Below, one piece after another: positions 26,035 through 34,015 of a stretch of 64,000 nt of DNA (position 1 is its first letter; the number at the start of each line of letters is the position of its first letter). The notes below the pieces were generated by a model. It was not told where the DNA came from, did no database searches, and saw only the letters and a list, made by a program, of their open reading frames with translations. The stretch is from contig NZ_BAABJJ010000037.1 of NCBI RefSeq assembly GCF_039543245.1, positions 89,943 to 153,942 of the forward strand, given 5' to 3'. The DNA is from Algibacter_G agarivorans (GTDB taxonomy: Bacteria > Bacteroidota > Bacteroidia > Flavobacteriales > Flavobacteriaceae). Made by a program: the position numbers and the translations under genes.

Positions 26035-26976
26035 ATGCAAGAAGAATTATTTACAAGTGGAAGACACATTCCTCATATAGATCCTTCATTAGAGATTTGG
26101 CATTGGCCTATTTCTGTTTATCTTTTTTTAGGTGGTTTGTCAGCTGGCTTATTATTTTTTGCTGGAGTAGTTACAATTCTTGGTAAAGACAAGGATTACC
26201 CAACAACCGTTAAGTATGCATCTATGGTGCCTCCTATTGCTTTATCATTAGGATTATTGGCACTCGTTTACGATTTAACGCATCCCTTATACACCTGGCA
26301 GTTATATACAACGCTCCGTTTAGAGTCGCCAATGTCATGGGGAGCTTGGGTATTATTGGTTACTACGCCCTTATCGTTTATGTGGGTGTTTAGCTATTTT
26401 TCTGAATTATTTCCAAAAAGGAATTTAAAATTTAATTTTCTAAATAAATTCGAAAAACTCCTAAAGAAAAACAGAAAAAACATGGCTTATGCATTGGTTC
26501 CATTATCTATTATTTTAGGTGTTTATACTGGAATTTTATTATCAGCTTTTAATGCAAGACCACTTTGGAACAACGCTATTTTAGGACCTCTGTTCTTAAC
26601 TTCAGGCTTATCAACCGGAGCTGCAACAATCATTCTATTGGCAAAAAGCACCAAAGAAAGACATTTATTCAGCAAAATAGATTTAGGCTTAGTCATTATT
26701 GAATTAGGACTAATAGTACATATGATAATGGGCATGTACGCAGGTTCTGAAGTACAATTAGATGCAATGAACTTATTAATAGGTGGTGAATTTACGTTAA
26801 TGTTTTTTGGCTTTGTTGTCATACTTGGATTGATAGTTCCAGGCATACTTGAGGCATTAGAAATAAAAGGCTATAATGTCCCAGTTGCCATACCTGCAAT
26901 ACTTATTCTTATTGGTGGATTAATATTCAGATTTGTAATGGTAGAAGCCGGACAATTAACAAGATACCTGTATTAA
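26035..26976 (+). CDS. PsrC/NrfD-like membrane subunit
   Basis: A polytopic membrane protein of 313 residues with about eight transmembrane helices, of the NrfD/PsrC type that exchanges electrons with the quinone pool. The characteristic NARPLWNNAILGPLFLTSGLS block is at about 178-198, split between two helices, and an early HWPISVYLFLGGLSAG helix is present. It follows the ferredoxin by 10 bp, completing a PsrABC-type complex. Confidence 0.92.
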   Translation: MQEELFTSGRHIPHIDPSLEIWHWPISVYLFLGGLSAGLLFFAGVVTILGKDKDYPTTVKYASMVPPIALSLGLLALVYDLTHPLYTWQLYTTLRLESPMSWGAWVLLVTTPLSFMWVFSYFSELFPKRNLKFNFLNKFEKLLKKNRKNMAYALVPLSIILGVYTGILLSAFNARPLWNNAILGPLFLTSGLSTGAATIILLAKSTKERHLFSKIDLGLVIIELGLIVHMIMGMYAGSEVQLDAMNLLIGGEFTLMFFGFVVILGLIVPGILEALEIKGYNVPVAIPAILILIGGLIFRFVMVEAGQLTRYLY

Positions 26977-26985
26977 ATAAAAATC

Positions 26986-27513
26986 ATGAAAGAAAAAAAA
27001 CAAAACAGACACGTATATTGGAATCCATATTTTGGAGGATTCCTTCTAGGAATATTAATAATTTTTACATTTTTCATAACAGGAAGAGGCTTAGGTGCAA
27101 GTGGCGCCATGAAAAGCAGTGTCGTAACTATAGTTGATGATGTTTCTCATGAACATGCAGAACAAAGTGCTTATTACAGCAAATTTGTCAATAATGATAA
27201 ATCACCAATGAATAATTGGATAGTATTCGAAACCTTAGGTGTCCTAATTGGTGCATTCGTATCTGGCGCTTTAGCCGGTAGAATAGGCTGGCGCGTACAA
27301 CACTCCCCAAAAATAACACGAAGACGTCGATTAATTTTTGCATTTGGTGGAGGTATCTTATTTGGAATCGGCGCTCAAATTGCTAGAGGATGCACAAGTG
27401 GAGCAGCTTTAAGTGGCATGGCTGTACTATCAACTGGTGGGTTTATCACCATGCTCGCGATTTTTGGAACGGCATATTTGTTTGCGTATTTCTTTAGAAA
27501 AAACTGGATTTAA
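26986..27513 (+). CDS. YeeE/YedE family half-transporter, first half
   Basis: A 175-residue membrane protein with about four helices that corresponds to one half of the YeeE/YedE fold. A full-length relative takes up thiosulfate in E. coli. The conserved cysteine motif of each YeeE half is present here as ARGCTSG, with C136. The other half is encoded next door, 22 bp downstream, so the two likely form a heterodimer like the PmpA/PmpB pairs of sulfur-oxidising bacteria. A region of about 45 non-helical residues (40-85) between helices is unusual. Sulfur transport is inferred from family and context. Confidence 0.88.
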   Translation: MKEKKQNRHVYWNPYFGGFLLGILIIFTFFITGRGLGASGAMKSSVVTIVDDVSHEHAEQSAYYSKFVNNDKSPMNNWIVFETLGVLIGAFVSGALAGRIGWRVQHSPKITRRRRLIFAFGGGILFGIGAQIARGCTSGAALSGMAVLSTGGFITMLAIFGTAYLFAYFFRKNWI

Positions 27514-27535
27514 AAATAATTAAAAAATAAAAATT

Positions 27536-28126
27536 ATGGGACCATTAATTCCAAACGAATTAATTTCATTTGAATGGAGCAGCATAATAGCTATCATTAT
27601 TGGCATGTTCTTCGGGTTTATTTTAGAAGCATCAGGTTTCTCGTCATCAAGAAAATTAGCCGGTGTATTTTATGGCTACGATTTCGCTGTATTAAAAGTA
27701 TTTTTTACGGCTGCAATAGTTTCCTTAATCGGGCTCTTATATATGGATTATCTTGGTTATGTAGATATGAGTAGTTTATATGTTCACCCAACCTATTTAT
27801 GGGGAGCAATTATTGGTGGAGGCATCATGGGCATAGGGTTTGTAGCTGGAGGGTTTTGTCCTGGAACCAGTTTATCAGCAGTAGCTATTGGCAAAATTGA
27901 TGCAATAGTTAATGTTATTGGCATCATGGTTGGAATCTTTATTTTTTCAGAATTATATCCTCTTTTCGAACCTATATATAATGGTTATTTCCAAGGAAAC
28001 ATCACATTAATAGATTCTTTAGGCGTAAACCCTTATTGGTTTGTATTCATATTAACAGTTGTTGCTATAGTAATGTTTGCAGTAACTGATATGATTCGTA
28101 AACGTGTAAAAAAAGTATTTTACTAA
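27536..28126 (+). CDS. YeeE/YedE family half-transporter, second half
   Basis: The 196-residue partner of the preceding gene has about five or six hydrophobic helices and the second conserved cysteine motif GGFCPGT (C108). In full-length YeeE these two cysteines line the thiosulfate path. It is followed after 18 bp by a membrane-bound rhodanese-like protein. The pair could bring a sulfur compound or sulfane sulfur into the cytoplasm. Confidence 0.88.
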   Translation: MGPLIPNELISFEWSSIIAIIIGMFFGFILEASGFSSSRKLAGVFYGYDFAVLKVFFTAAIVSLIGLLYMDYLGYVDMSSLYVHPTYLWGAIIGGGIMGIGFVAGGFCPGTSLSAVAIGKIDAIVNVIGIMVGIFIFSELYPLFEPIYNGYFQGNITLIDSLGVNPYWFVFILTVVAIVMFAVTDMIRKRVKKVFY

Positions 28127-28144
28127 TAACTAAAATTACACAAC

Positions 28145-28834
28145 ATGGTAAATAGAAAATTAGTTAAATTTTTATCCTTAAGGTATAAAATTCTTGCAGC
28201 TATCTTAATCGTATTAGCAGGTGGTTTAGTATTATTACCTAAATACGAAAAACATGAAGGAATAAGTCCAGAACAATTACTAAGTAATGCGATTAGTCCT
28301 GAACGCTATATAACTACTGATGAACTTGCTGATAGAATAATCAATCAAGATCCATCCTTATTATTAATTGATGTTAGAGATGAAAACGCTTATAAAAAGT
28401 ATAGCCTCCCAAGTGCCGTAAACATACCTCTAAAAAAAATTTTAGAAGACGATTCAGAATCTTATTTAAACCAAGATGAGTTTGATGTTATCCTATTTTC
28501 CAATGATAATTTCCACTCAGACCAAGCATGGCTATTATGCAATAGAATTGACTATAAAAATCTTTATGTACTTAAAGGTGGCATTAATAAATGGTTCAAC
28601 ACAATTATTAATCCAAAAAAACCAACAGAAAATATGGCTTCTAACGCCTTTGAATTGTATTCGTTACGTAAAGCCGCGAGTATGCATTTTGGTGTAGCTT
28701 ATCCAAAAAAAGTTCACAAACAACCAGTTATTATTAAAAAAGCAAGTGTAGCAAAAACATCAACTGCAATAGTTCCAAAAAAAATAATTCCAAAGAAGAA
28801 AAAGAAAAAAATGCCAACTGAAGGTGGTTGTTAA
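28145..28834 (+). CDS. Membrane-anchored inactive rhodanese with Lys-rich arm ending EGGC
   Basis: The 229-residue protein has a transmembrane anchor at about 14-31, a rhodanese-like domain at about 55-155, and a Pro/Lys-rich tail from about 185. The tail ends in Glu-Gly-Gly-Cys with C229 as the final residue. The usual rhodanese active-site cysteine is replaced by Ser119 (LFSNDNFHS), so the domain should not perform sulfur transfer itself. The terminal Gly-Gly-Cys on a flexible arm resembles the GGCGG carrier arm of SoxY. It follows the split YeeE pair by 18 bp. The sulfur-carrier role is inference. A shorter homologue with the same tail is encoded at 29002-29616. Confidence 0.85.
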   Translation: MVNRKLVKFLSLRYKILAAILIVLAGGLVLLPKYEKHEGISPEQLLSNAISPERYITTDELADRIINQDPSLLLIDVRDENAYKKYSLPSAVNIPLKKILEDDSESYLNQDEFDVILFSNDNFHSDQAWLLCNRIDYKNLYVLKGGINKWFNTIINPKKPTENMASNAFELYSLRKAASMHFGVAYPKKVHKQPVIIKKASVAKTSTAIVPKKIIPKKKKKKMPTEGGC

Positions 28835-28926
28835 CGTGTTTACTTTTATAAATATAATGAGATGAAACGAACATTAATAAATATTAAAAATTTCTTTATT
28901 AAAGATCATGTTTAAAATATTTAATG

Positions 28927-28962
28927 TGAGAGCGTAGCGGTTACAGACGTTCTCAATTTTTT
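28927..28962 (+). terminator. Stem-loop with T-run between the two EGGC genes
   Basis: TGAGAGCGT pairs with ACGTTCTCA (one mismatch) around an 11-nt loop and is followed by six T residues. It lies 93 bp after the first EGGC gene and 40 bp before the second, so it may attenuate rather than fully end transcription. Confidence 0.6.
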
Positions 28963-29001
28963 AATTAATTTTTTATCAAAGAATTAAAAAAAATTAAGTG
29001 T

Positions 29002-29616
29002 ATGAAAGAATTAGAAAAAACAAAACGCATATCAATAGCATCAACTCTATTTATATTGGCTGTACTAATTGGTCTTTTAACCTACAAACGTCCAAAGCAC
29101 ACGTATGCCACAAACACTCAAAAAACACTGAAAAAAATAACAAATAATAATTTTCTTGTAACATTAGAAAACATAAATAACGCTGATTACATCCCAATAG
29201 ATGTAAGAAGTCCAAATGAATTTGAAAAAGGGCATCTAGAAAATGCTATAAATATTCATACTCCAGAAATTTTAAGCGAAACTAATTCCGCTTTCTTTAA
29301 GGAATTAAAAGCATCAAATAAAACAGCCATATTATATGGTGATAATCCACAAGAAGCTAATGTTCCTTTTATGTTTTTATATCAATTGGGTTATGATAAT
29401 ATTAAACTATTAACTATTACAAATAACTATTCTCAAAATAAATTGATTTCTAAAAACTGCTATATTGAAAAGCCTGAAAATGATATAAGAACTTTTATAA
29501 ATGAATCTGTAAAAAAGTCAAATGTAAAAGTGACTCCAAAAAAAACAATTCAGCCTGCTAAAAAAATTATTACCGTTCAAAAAAAGAAGAAAAAAATTCC
29601 TGAGGGAGGTTGTTAA
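29002..29616 (+). CDS. Second membrane-anchored inactive rhodanese with arm ending EGGC
   Basis: The 204-residue protein shares its plan with the gene at 28145: a transmembrane helix (about 10-27), a rhodanese-like domain (about 45-140) and a Lys-rich arm from about 170 ending Glu-Gly-Gly-Cys (C204). The active-site loop reads LYGDNPQEAN, with Gly113 where the catalytic cysteine should be. The domain sequences have diverged strongly between the two proteins while the tail is almost the same, which argues that the tail carries the function. A strong terminator follows. Transfer of sulfane sulfur on the terminal thiol is a hypothesis. Confidence 0.84.
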   Translation: MKELEKTKRISIASTLFILAVLIGLLTYKRPKHTYATNTQKTLKKITNNNFLVTLENINNADYIPIDVRSPNEFEKGHLENAINIHTPEILSETNSAFFKELKASNKTAILYGDNPQEANVPFMFLYQLGYDNIKLLTITNNYSQNKLISKNCYIEKPENDIRTFINESVKKSNVKVTPKKTIQPAKKIITVQKKKKKIPEGGC

Positions 29617-29628
29617 CATTTTTAATTC

Positions 29629-29666
29629 AAAAAAGCTGCTTAGTAAAAATTAAGCAGCTTTTTTTA
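29629..29666 (+). terminator. Intrinsic terminator after the PsrABC-YeeE-EGGC operon
   Basis: A near-perfect stem (AAAAAGCTGCTTA with TAAGCAGCTTTTTTT) with an 8-nt loop and a long T-run, 13 bp after the stop codon of the second EGGC gene. Confidence 0.93.
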
Positions 29667-29803
29667 TTTGAAAATATGCTCTTAAATTCATTACATAGCC
29701 CTCTAAAAAAGCTTATTATTAAAAATTGATCTTCCTAATAAAAAGCACTTTTCACCACGCACTCCATTTTTTATATAATCATCTGATTTACAGATACTTT
29801 TTT

Positions 29804-29819
29804 CGTAACAAATGTTACT
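29804..29819. promoter_or_regulatory. Palindromic operator (G)TAACA-N2-TGTTA(C) upstream of the secreted rhodaneses
   Basis: GTAACAAATGTTAC is a perfect 6-N2-6 inverted repeat, the same as the core of the palindrome at 23152-23167. It lies 119 bp upstream of the first secreted rhodanese gene. The remaining part of the 320-bp gap (29617-29937) holds the terminator at 29629 and AT-rich sequence without an ORF. Confidence 0.62.
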
Positions 29820-29937
29820 GAATTTATCGATTATTTATAGACAAAAGTTGATAAAAGTCATAAAAACAATTGGGTTAACGATATAATTTTAATCAAAATA
29901 AAATTAACTAAATAGTTGAATATTAAAAAATTATGTC

Positions 29938-30933
29938 ATGAAAAAAACATTTTTCTTTTTGTCGGTATTATCTATTTCTGCAACTGCATTATTTAGCAGT
30001 TTTATAAGTGTAGATAATGCTATTAATGGAACCAGTAGTAATCCTCCAAATGAATTCGAGATATTACTAAATTACCTTGAAACTAATAATGCCTTTGTTG
30101 ATGGTGAATCATTACCAATAGTAATGGCTGATGAGGTTAAGAAAAACATGAAAAACCCCAAATTTCATGTAATTGACATCAGAAACGAAGGTTGGTTTGA
30201 ATATGGTCATATTAAAAATGCCGCCAATGTGAAAGCCGAAGACTTACTTACATATTTTGAAAGTACTATTAACCCAGTAGATTATGACAAAATTGTTTTA
30301 GTATGTTATTCTGGACAATCGGCTGCATATTATTCTAGCTTATTAAAAATAGCTGGATACAATAATGTGTATAGCATGAAATGGGGAATGAGTTCTTGGA
30401 GAGAAGATTTTGCAGATAATGCTTGGAACAAAAACATTAAAAACGAATACGCCACAAAACTGGAAATTACGGAAAAAAGTACTCCAGAAAAGGGGTCATA
30501 CCCTATATTAAGTACTGGAAAAACAGAAGCAAAAGAGATTCTAAAAGCGAGATTAGAAACTCTATTTGCAACGCCATATAAAGATTTCATCATAAAGTCT
30601 ACTGATGTTTTTGAAAATCTTACCAACTATTATGTGATAAACTATTGGAAAGAAGACAAATGCACGGGCCATATTCCAGGAGCACTTCACTTTCAACCTG
30701 ACGCCATATCATTTACCAATGATTTATTAACACTACCGGCAAATCAAAAAATAGTAGTATATGAATCTACAGGTCAAAAGGCAGCTTACATGGTGGCTTA
30801 CTTAAATATATTAGGTTACGATACTAGCAATTTAGCCTATGGCGCCAATAGCTTTATGAATGAGATTTTAAAGGAAAAGGATTCAGACGCTTTTTCTAAA
30901 AAAGAAATCAACATGTTCCCCGTAATTGAATAA
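29938..30933 (+). CDS. Secreted double-rhodanese protein, one active site lost
   Basis: The 331-residue exported protein has a signal peptide (about 1-24) and two rhodanese domains. The first (about 70-160) has the active-site cysteine C123 in VCYSGQSAA. The second (about 220-315) has VVYESTGQKAA, with Glu276 in place of the cysteine, so only one domain should carry sulfur as a persulfide. Double-domain rhodaneses usually keep the catalytic cysteine in the second domain; here it is in the first. It is the first gene of an operon with the lipoprotein rhodanese and a porin, and probably handles sulfane sulfur in the periplasm. Confidence 0.88.
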   Translation: MKKTFFFLSVLSISATALFSSFISVDNAINGTSSNPPNEFEILLNYLETNNAFVDGESLPIVMADEVKKNMKNPKFHVIDIRNEGWFEYGHIKNAANVKAEDLLTYFESTINPVDYDKIVLVCYSGQSAAYYSSLLKIAGYNNVYSMKWGMSSWREDFADNAWNKNIKNEYATKLEITEKSTPEKGSYPILSTGKTEAKEILKARLETLFATPYKDFIIKSTDVFENLTNYYVINYWKEDKCTGHIPGALHFQPDAISFTNDLLTLPANQKIVVYESTGQKAAYMVAYLNILGYDTSNLAYGANSFMNEILKEKDSDAFSKKEINMFPVIE

Positions 30934-30961
30934 CAACCCAATAACATAAAATAATAAAATC

Positions 30962-31969
30962 ATGAAAAAACTAACATTATTACTAATCGGATTATTCATA
31001 GTACCAGCATTGTTCTTTACTTCTTGTGATAGCGGAGATGACCCTGGAACATCTCCAGTTGCAACACCAGCGTTTACTCTATTGAAGGATTATATGGTTC
31101 AAAACAATTTAGATGTTAACAACATCCTTGTTAATACAGACGGACAAAAATTTGTTGTTGCAGCGCCTGCAACCTTAGCAGAAGTAGATGCTTTCTTAGA
31201 TACATATTACATTATGGACCTTAGAAGTCAATCTGCATTTGATGGAGCACGTTTAGATGGTGCAAACCGTGTTGATTTTACAAATATATTAACAACGGCA
31301 GCAACTACCACAAAACCAATTCTTGTTGTATGTTATAGTGGTCAAACTGCCTGCTATGCAACAGCTTTACTACGTATGTATGGATATTCTAGTACAAGAG
31401 CCCTAAAATGGGGAATGTCTGGCTGGAATCCAAATACTGCAGATTCTTGGAATAACAACATAGGAACTCATGCTAAGGGTCATGCTAACTGGTCTTCTCA
31501 TATAGCTCCAACAAATCAAACTTTCGCTGATCCTTCAATTTCTACTAGCTTAACTAATGGAGAAGCAATCCTTAAAAAGAGAGTTCAAGATATAGTGGCT
31601 TTAGGCTTTGGGGATGCTACAGTAAGTGGCACAGATGTTATAGCAAATCCTGGTAACTATTTTATCAATAATTATTTTAGTGATACCGATTATGCAGGTT
31701 TTGGTCATATTGATGGCGCTAATAGAATCAATCCTTTCACCCTTGCAGATAACAGTTATTTAAGTCTTAATTCTGATGCCAGTAGTTTAGTTACTTACTG
31801 CTACACCGGACAAACATCTGCTGTTCTAACCGCTACTTTAAAAGTACTAGGTTACAATGCAAAAAGTTTAACATTCGGTATGAACGGAATGTATAATGAT
31901 AATGCCGCTTGGACTAGCAATAAATGGAGTGCAGCCGTTTCTAAAGATTATCCTGTTATTTCTAACTAA
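30962..31969 (+). CDS. Double-rhodanese lipoprotein with two active-site cysteines
   Basis: Paralogue of the preceding gene, 335 residues. A lipoprotein signal ends in FFTSC (C22). The first rhodanese domain has C124 in VCYSGQTAC and the second has C280 in TYCYTGQTS, so both domains look catalytically competent. The WGMSGW segment after the first active site is shared with the paralogue. It would be attached to the outer or inner membrane facing the periplasm. It starts 28 bp after the preceding gene. Confidence 0.88.
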   Translation: MKKLTLLLIGLFIVPALFFTSCDSGDDPGTSPVATPAFTLLKDYMVQNNLDVNNILVNTDGQKFVVAAPATLAEVDAFLDTYYIMDLRSQSAFDGARLDGANRVDFTNILTTAATTTKPILVVCYSGQTACYATALLRMYGYSSTRALKWGMSGWNPNTADSWNNNIGTHAKGHANWSSHIAPTNQTFADPSISTSLTNGEAILKKRVQDIVALGFGDATVSGTDVIANPGNYFINNYFSDTDYAGFGHIDGANRINPFTLADNSYLSLNSDASSLVTYCYTGQTSAVLTATLKVLGYNAKSLTFGMNGMYNDNAAWTSNKWSAAVSKDYPVISN

Positions 31970-32000
31970 TTAATATAGTTTATAACTAAGCTTATAATGA

Positions 32001-32052
32001 AACATCCATAATTAAAATTTCTAAACAAACGAGAATGATAATTGTGGATGTT
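32001..32052. other. Long inverted repeat before the porin gene
   Basis: AACATCCATAATTA and TAATTGTGGATGTT (13 of 14 pairs) flank a 24-nt loop. It lies between the lipoprotein rhodanese and the porin and has no T-run. It may be an mRNA processing or stabilising hairpin, or an operator. Confidence 0.5.
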
Positions 32053-32078
32053 CCTTATGAACTTTTAAAAACAAAAAG

Positions 32079-33140
32079 ATGAAAAGCAATATATATATAT
32101 TATTTGCTCTGGTATTTCTATTTCAAGTAAACACCTCGTTCTCCCAGGGTTGTGAAGGAGATGACCCCACAACAAATGATTCAACAAGTACTAAAAGTGT
32201 CAAGATATTTGGATACATTCAACCTCAATTTGATTATAATTTTGATGGTGGCGACAATAAAAACACTTTCAAGTTTAAGCGCGCTAGACTAGGCGTAAGA
32301 GGTAATATTCAAAAGGATTTTTCATACTATTTCATGCTTGAAGCTAGTCCATTTATTGGTGGTGACGACCAAGAAGATGCTTATCTAATGGATGCTTTTA
32401 TTTCTTATACCAAATATAATTGGGCTAAAGTTTCTGTTGGTACATTTAAACAACCTTTTAGTTTAGATGTGGCTACACCTTGTCATAGTTTAACAACAAT
32501 TGAAAGATCTATTGTTGCTGACCAAATTGTAGCCCCTCAAAGAGATTTCGGTCTCATGCTATTAGGTGGTAACAATTACACTAAACTAAACTATTGGCTT
32601 GCCATAATGAACGGTAGAGGATTAAAAATGGTAGATAATAATACAAAAAAAGATATTATTGGTAGAGCTACTTACAAATTAACCGGTTTCTTAACAGTTG
32701 GTGGTAGTTTTAGATATGGTTATCCAAAACTTAATAATAACGAAGAAGAACGCACATCTTTTGGAGGAGAATTATTGGTTGAATTGGATAAGTTAAAAAT
32801 ACAAAGTGAATTTATTCATGATGAAGGAGCTTACCAACCAGGTGCTGGTGGTGGGTGCGGAGTAGACCCTATCGATCTCGATGGCTTAACATCAGAAGGT
32901 GCATACATTATGGCATCCTATAATGTAAATGAAAAACTTCAACCTGTATTTAAATATGAATATTTTGATCCAAACACAGAACTTAAAAACAATATTGATT
33001 ACCTAGAACGAATGACTTTAGGTGTCAATTATTTCTTTAATGAAAAAGTAAGGTTCCAATTAAATTATTTGGCTAACATTGAAACCGTTGTTAATGTAGA
33101 TAACGATGTTCTTTTAGCCCAAATGCAGATAAAATTCTAG
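32079..33140 (+). CDS. OprO/OprP-type outer membrane porin
   Basis: The 353-residue beta-barrel has a signal peptide (about 1-22, ending SFSQ). The porin O/P family pattern follows: IFGYIQPQFDYNF at about 44-56, then alternating strands ending in the terminal QMQIKF. These porins pass anions such as phosphate and polyphosphate. Its place after the secreted rhodaneses suggests uptake of a sulfur oxyanion, which is inference. A terminator follows at 33190. Confidence 0.88.
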   Translation: MKSNIYILFALVFLFQVNTSFSQGCEGDDPTTNDSTSTKSVKIFGYIQPQFDYNFDGGDNKNTFKFKRARLGVRGNIQKDFSYYFMLEASPFIGGDDQEDAYLMDAFISYTKYNWAKVSVGTFKQPFSLDVATPCHSLTTIERSIVADQIVAPQRDFGLMLLGGNNYTKLNYWLAIMNGRGLKMVDNNTKKDIIGRATYKLTGFLTVGGSFRYGYPKLNNNEEERTSFGGELLVELDKLKIQSEFIHDEGAYQPGAGGGCGVDPIDLDGLTSEGAYIMASYNVNEKLQPVFKYEYFDPNTELKNNIDYLERMTLGVNYFFNEKVRFQLNYLANIETVVNVDNDVLLAQMQIKF

Positions 33141-33189
33141 TTTAACATTTGTTTTCTTTTTATTAGTTACTTTTTGGTTTTTAAGGTTG

Positions 33190-33217
33190 AACCCTCTAGC
33201 TTTTGTTAGGGGGTTTT
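33190..33217 (+). terminator. Terminator after the porin gene
   Basis: AACCC-CTA and TAGGGGGTT arms with a short loop are followed by TTTTCC. It lies about 50 bp after the porin stop and before the CRP/FNR gene. Confidence 0.75.
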
Positions 33218-33267
33218 CCTTTATAATTGATTATCTTTGTTAATAAACACCTACAAATGTTTTAAAA

Positions 33268-33924
33268 GTGAATAGTCAAGAAATTTTAAACCAAAAACTT
33301 AATAATTGTTATTCTGATATTTTTGAAAAAGAATTAATGGATGAAATTGTTAAAGTAGGTCATTTTGATAAAATTGAAAGTGGTAAACTATTAATTGACA
33401 TAGGGAGTGATATGACCCATATCCCCCTAATTCTGGAAGGCGTTGTAAAAATCATTAGGAAGAAAAAAAATGGAGAGGAAATAGTTCTTTATTTTTTGGA
33501 AAAAGGTAGCACCTGCGCCATTTCATTTGTAAACTGTATCAATCATGAAAAAAGCATATTCAAAGGAGTTGTAGAAACTACTATCGAAGCTATTTTTTTA
33601 CCTGTTGAATTTATTGACCAATGGTTAGCCAAATATAAATCTTGGCGCCATTTTATTATTGACAGTTACCATTTTAGATTATTAGAAATGGTCGAATCCA
33701 TTGATGGCTTAGCATTTATGAAAATGCATCAACGGTTATTAAAATACTTAACTGATAAAGTTAAAATAAACAACAATGTTGATTTAAAAATAACCCATCA
33801 AGAAATTGCAGATGATTTAAATACTTCTAGAGTTGTGATTTCAAGAATAATAAAACAATTACATGATGAAAACAAAATCTATTCAACTAGAAATAAAATT
33901 AGAGTTCTAGAGCTTTTTGAGTAA
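33268..33924 (+). CDS. CRP/FNR family regulator of the sulfur locus
   Basis: The 218-residue protein has a cyclic-nucleotide-type beta-roll (about 25-115), a dimer helix and a winged HTH (about 172-210). The start is GTG, preceded by a -7-like TATCTTTG at 33232-33239. In the recognition helix (SRVVISR, 187-193) the CRP Arg180 and Arg185 equivalents are R188 and R193, but Glu181 is V189. This predicts recognition of the outer G of a TGTGA-like half-site and loss of the inner G, as in TGTAACA. Cysteines C83 and C90 in the beta-roll are candidate thiol sensors. It probably controls the PsrABC, cytochrome and rhodanese genes. Confidence 0.88.
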   Translation: MNSQEILNQKLNNCYSDIFEKELMDEIVKVGHFDKIESGKLLIDIGSDMTHIPLILEGVVKIIRKKKNGEEIVLYFLEKGSTCAISFVNCINHEKSIFKGVVETTIEAIFLPVEFIDQWLAKYKSWRHFIIDSYHFRLLEMVESIDGLAFMKMHQRLLKYLTDKVKINNNVDLKITHQEIADDLNTSRVVISRIIKQLHDENKIYSTRNKIRVLELFE

Positions 33925-33982
33925 TTCACTTTGTTTTTCACGCACAATACTTTCCAATAATTTCAACTAATTTAAAACGAAA

Positions 33983-34008
33983 TCGTTATATTTGCTGAGA
34001 CATAACGA
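33983..34008. promoter_or_regulatory. ModE-type operator overlapping the moeA promoter
   Basis: TCGTTAT and ATAACGA form a 7-bp inverted repeat with a 12-bp spacer, ending 7 bp before the moeA start codon. Arm sequence and spacing resemble the E. coli ModE boxes (CGTTAT ... ATAACG). A perfect -7 element TATATTTG lies inside it (33987-33994), so binding would repress the cofactor operon. A ModE-type HTH protein is encoded in the same operon. Confidence 0.65.
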
Positions 34009-34015
34009 AACATAA

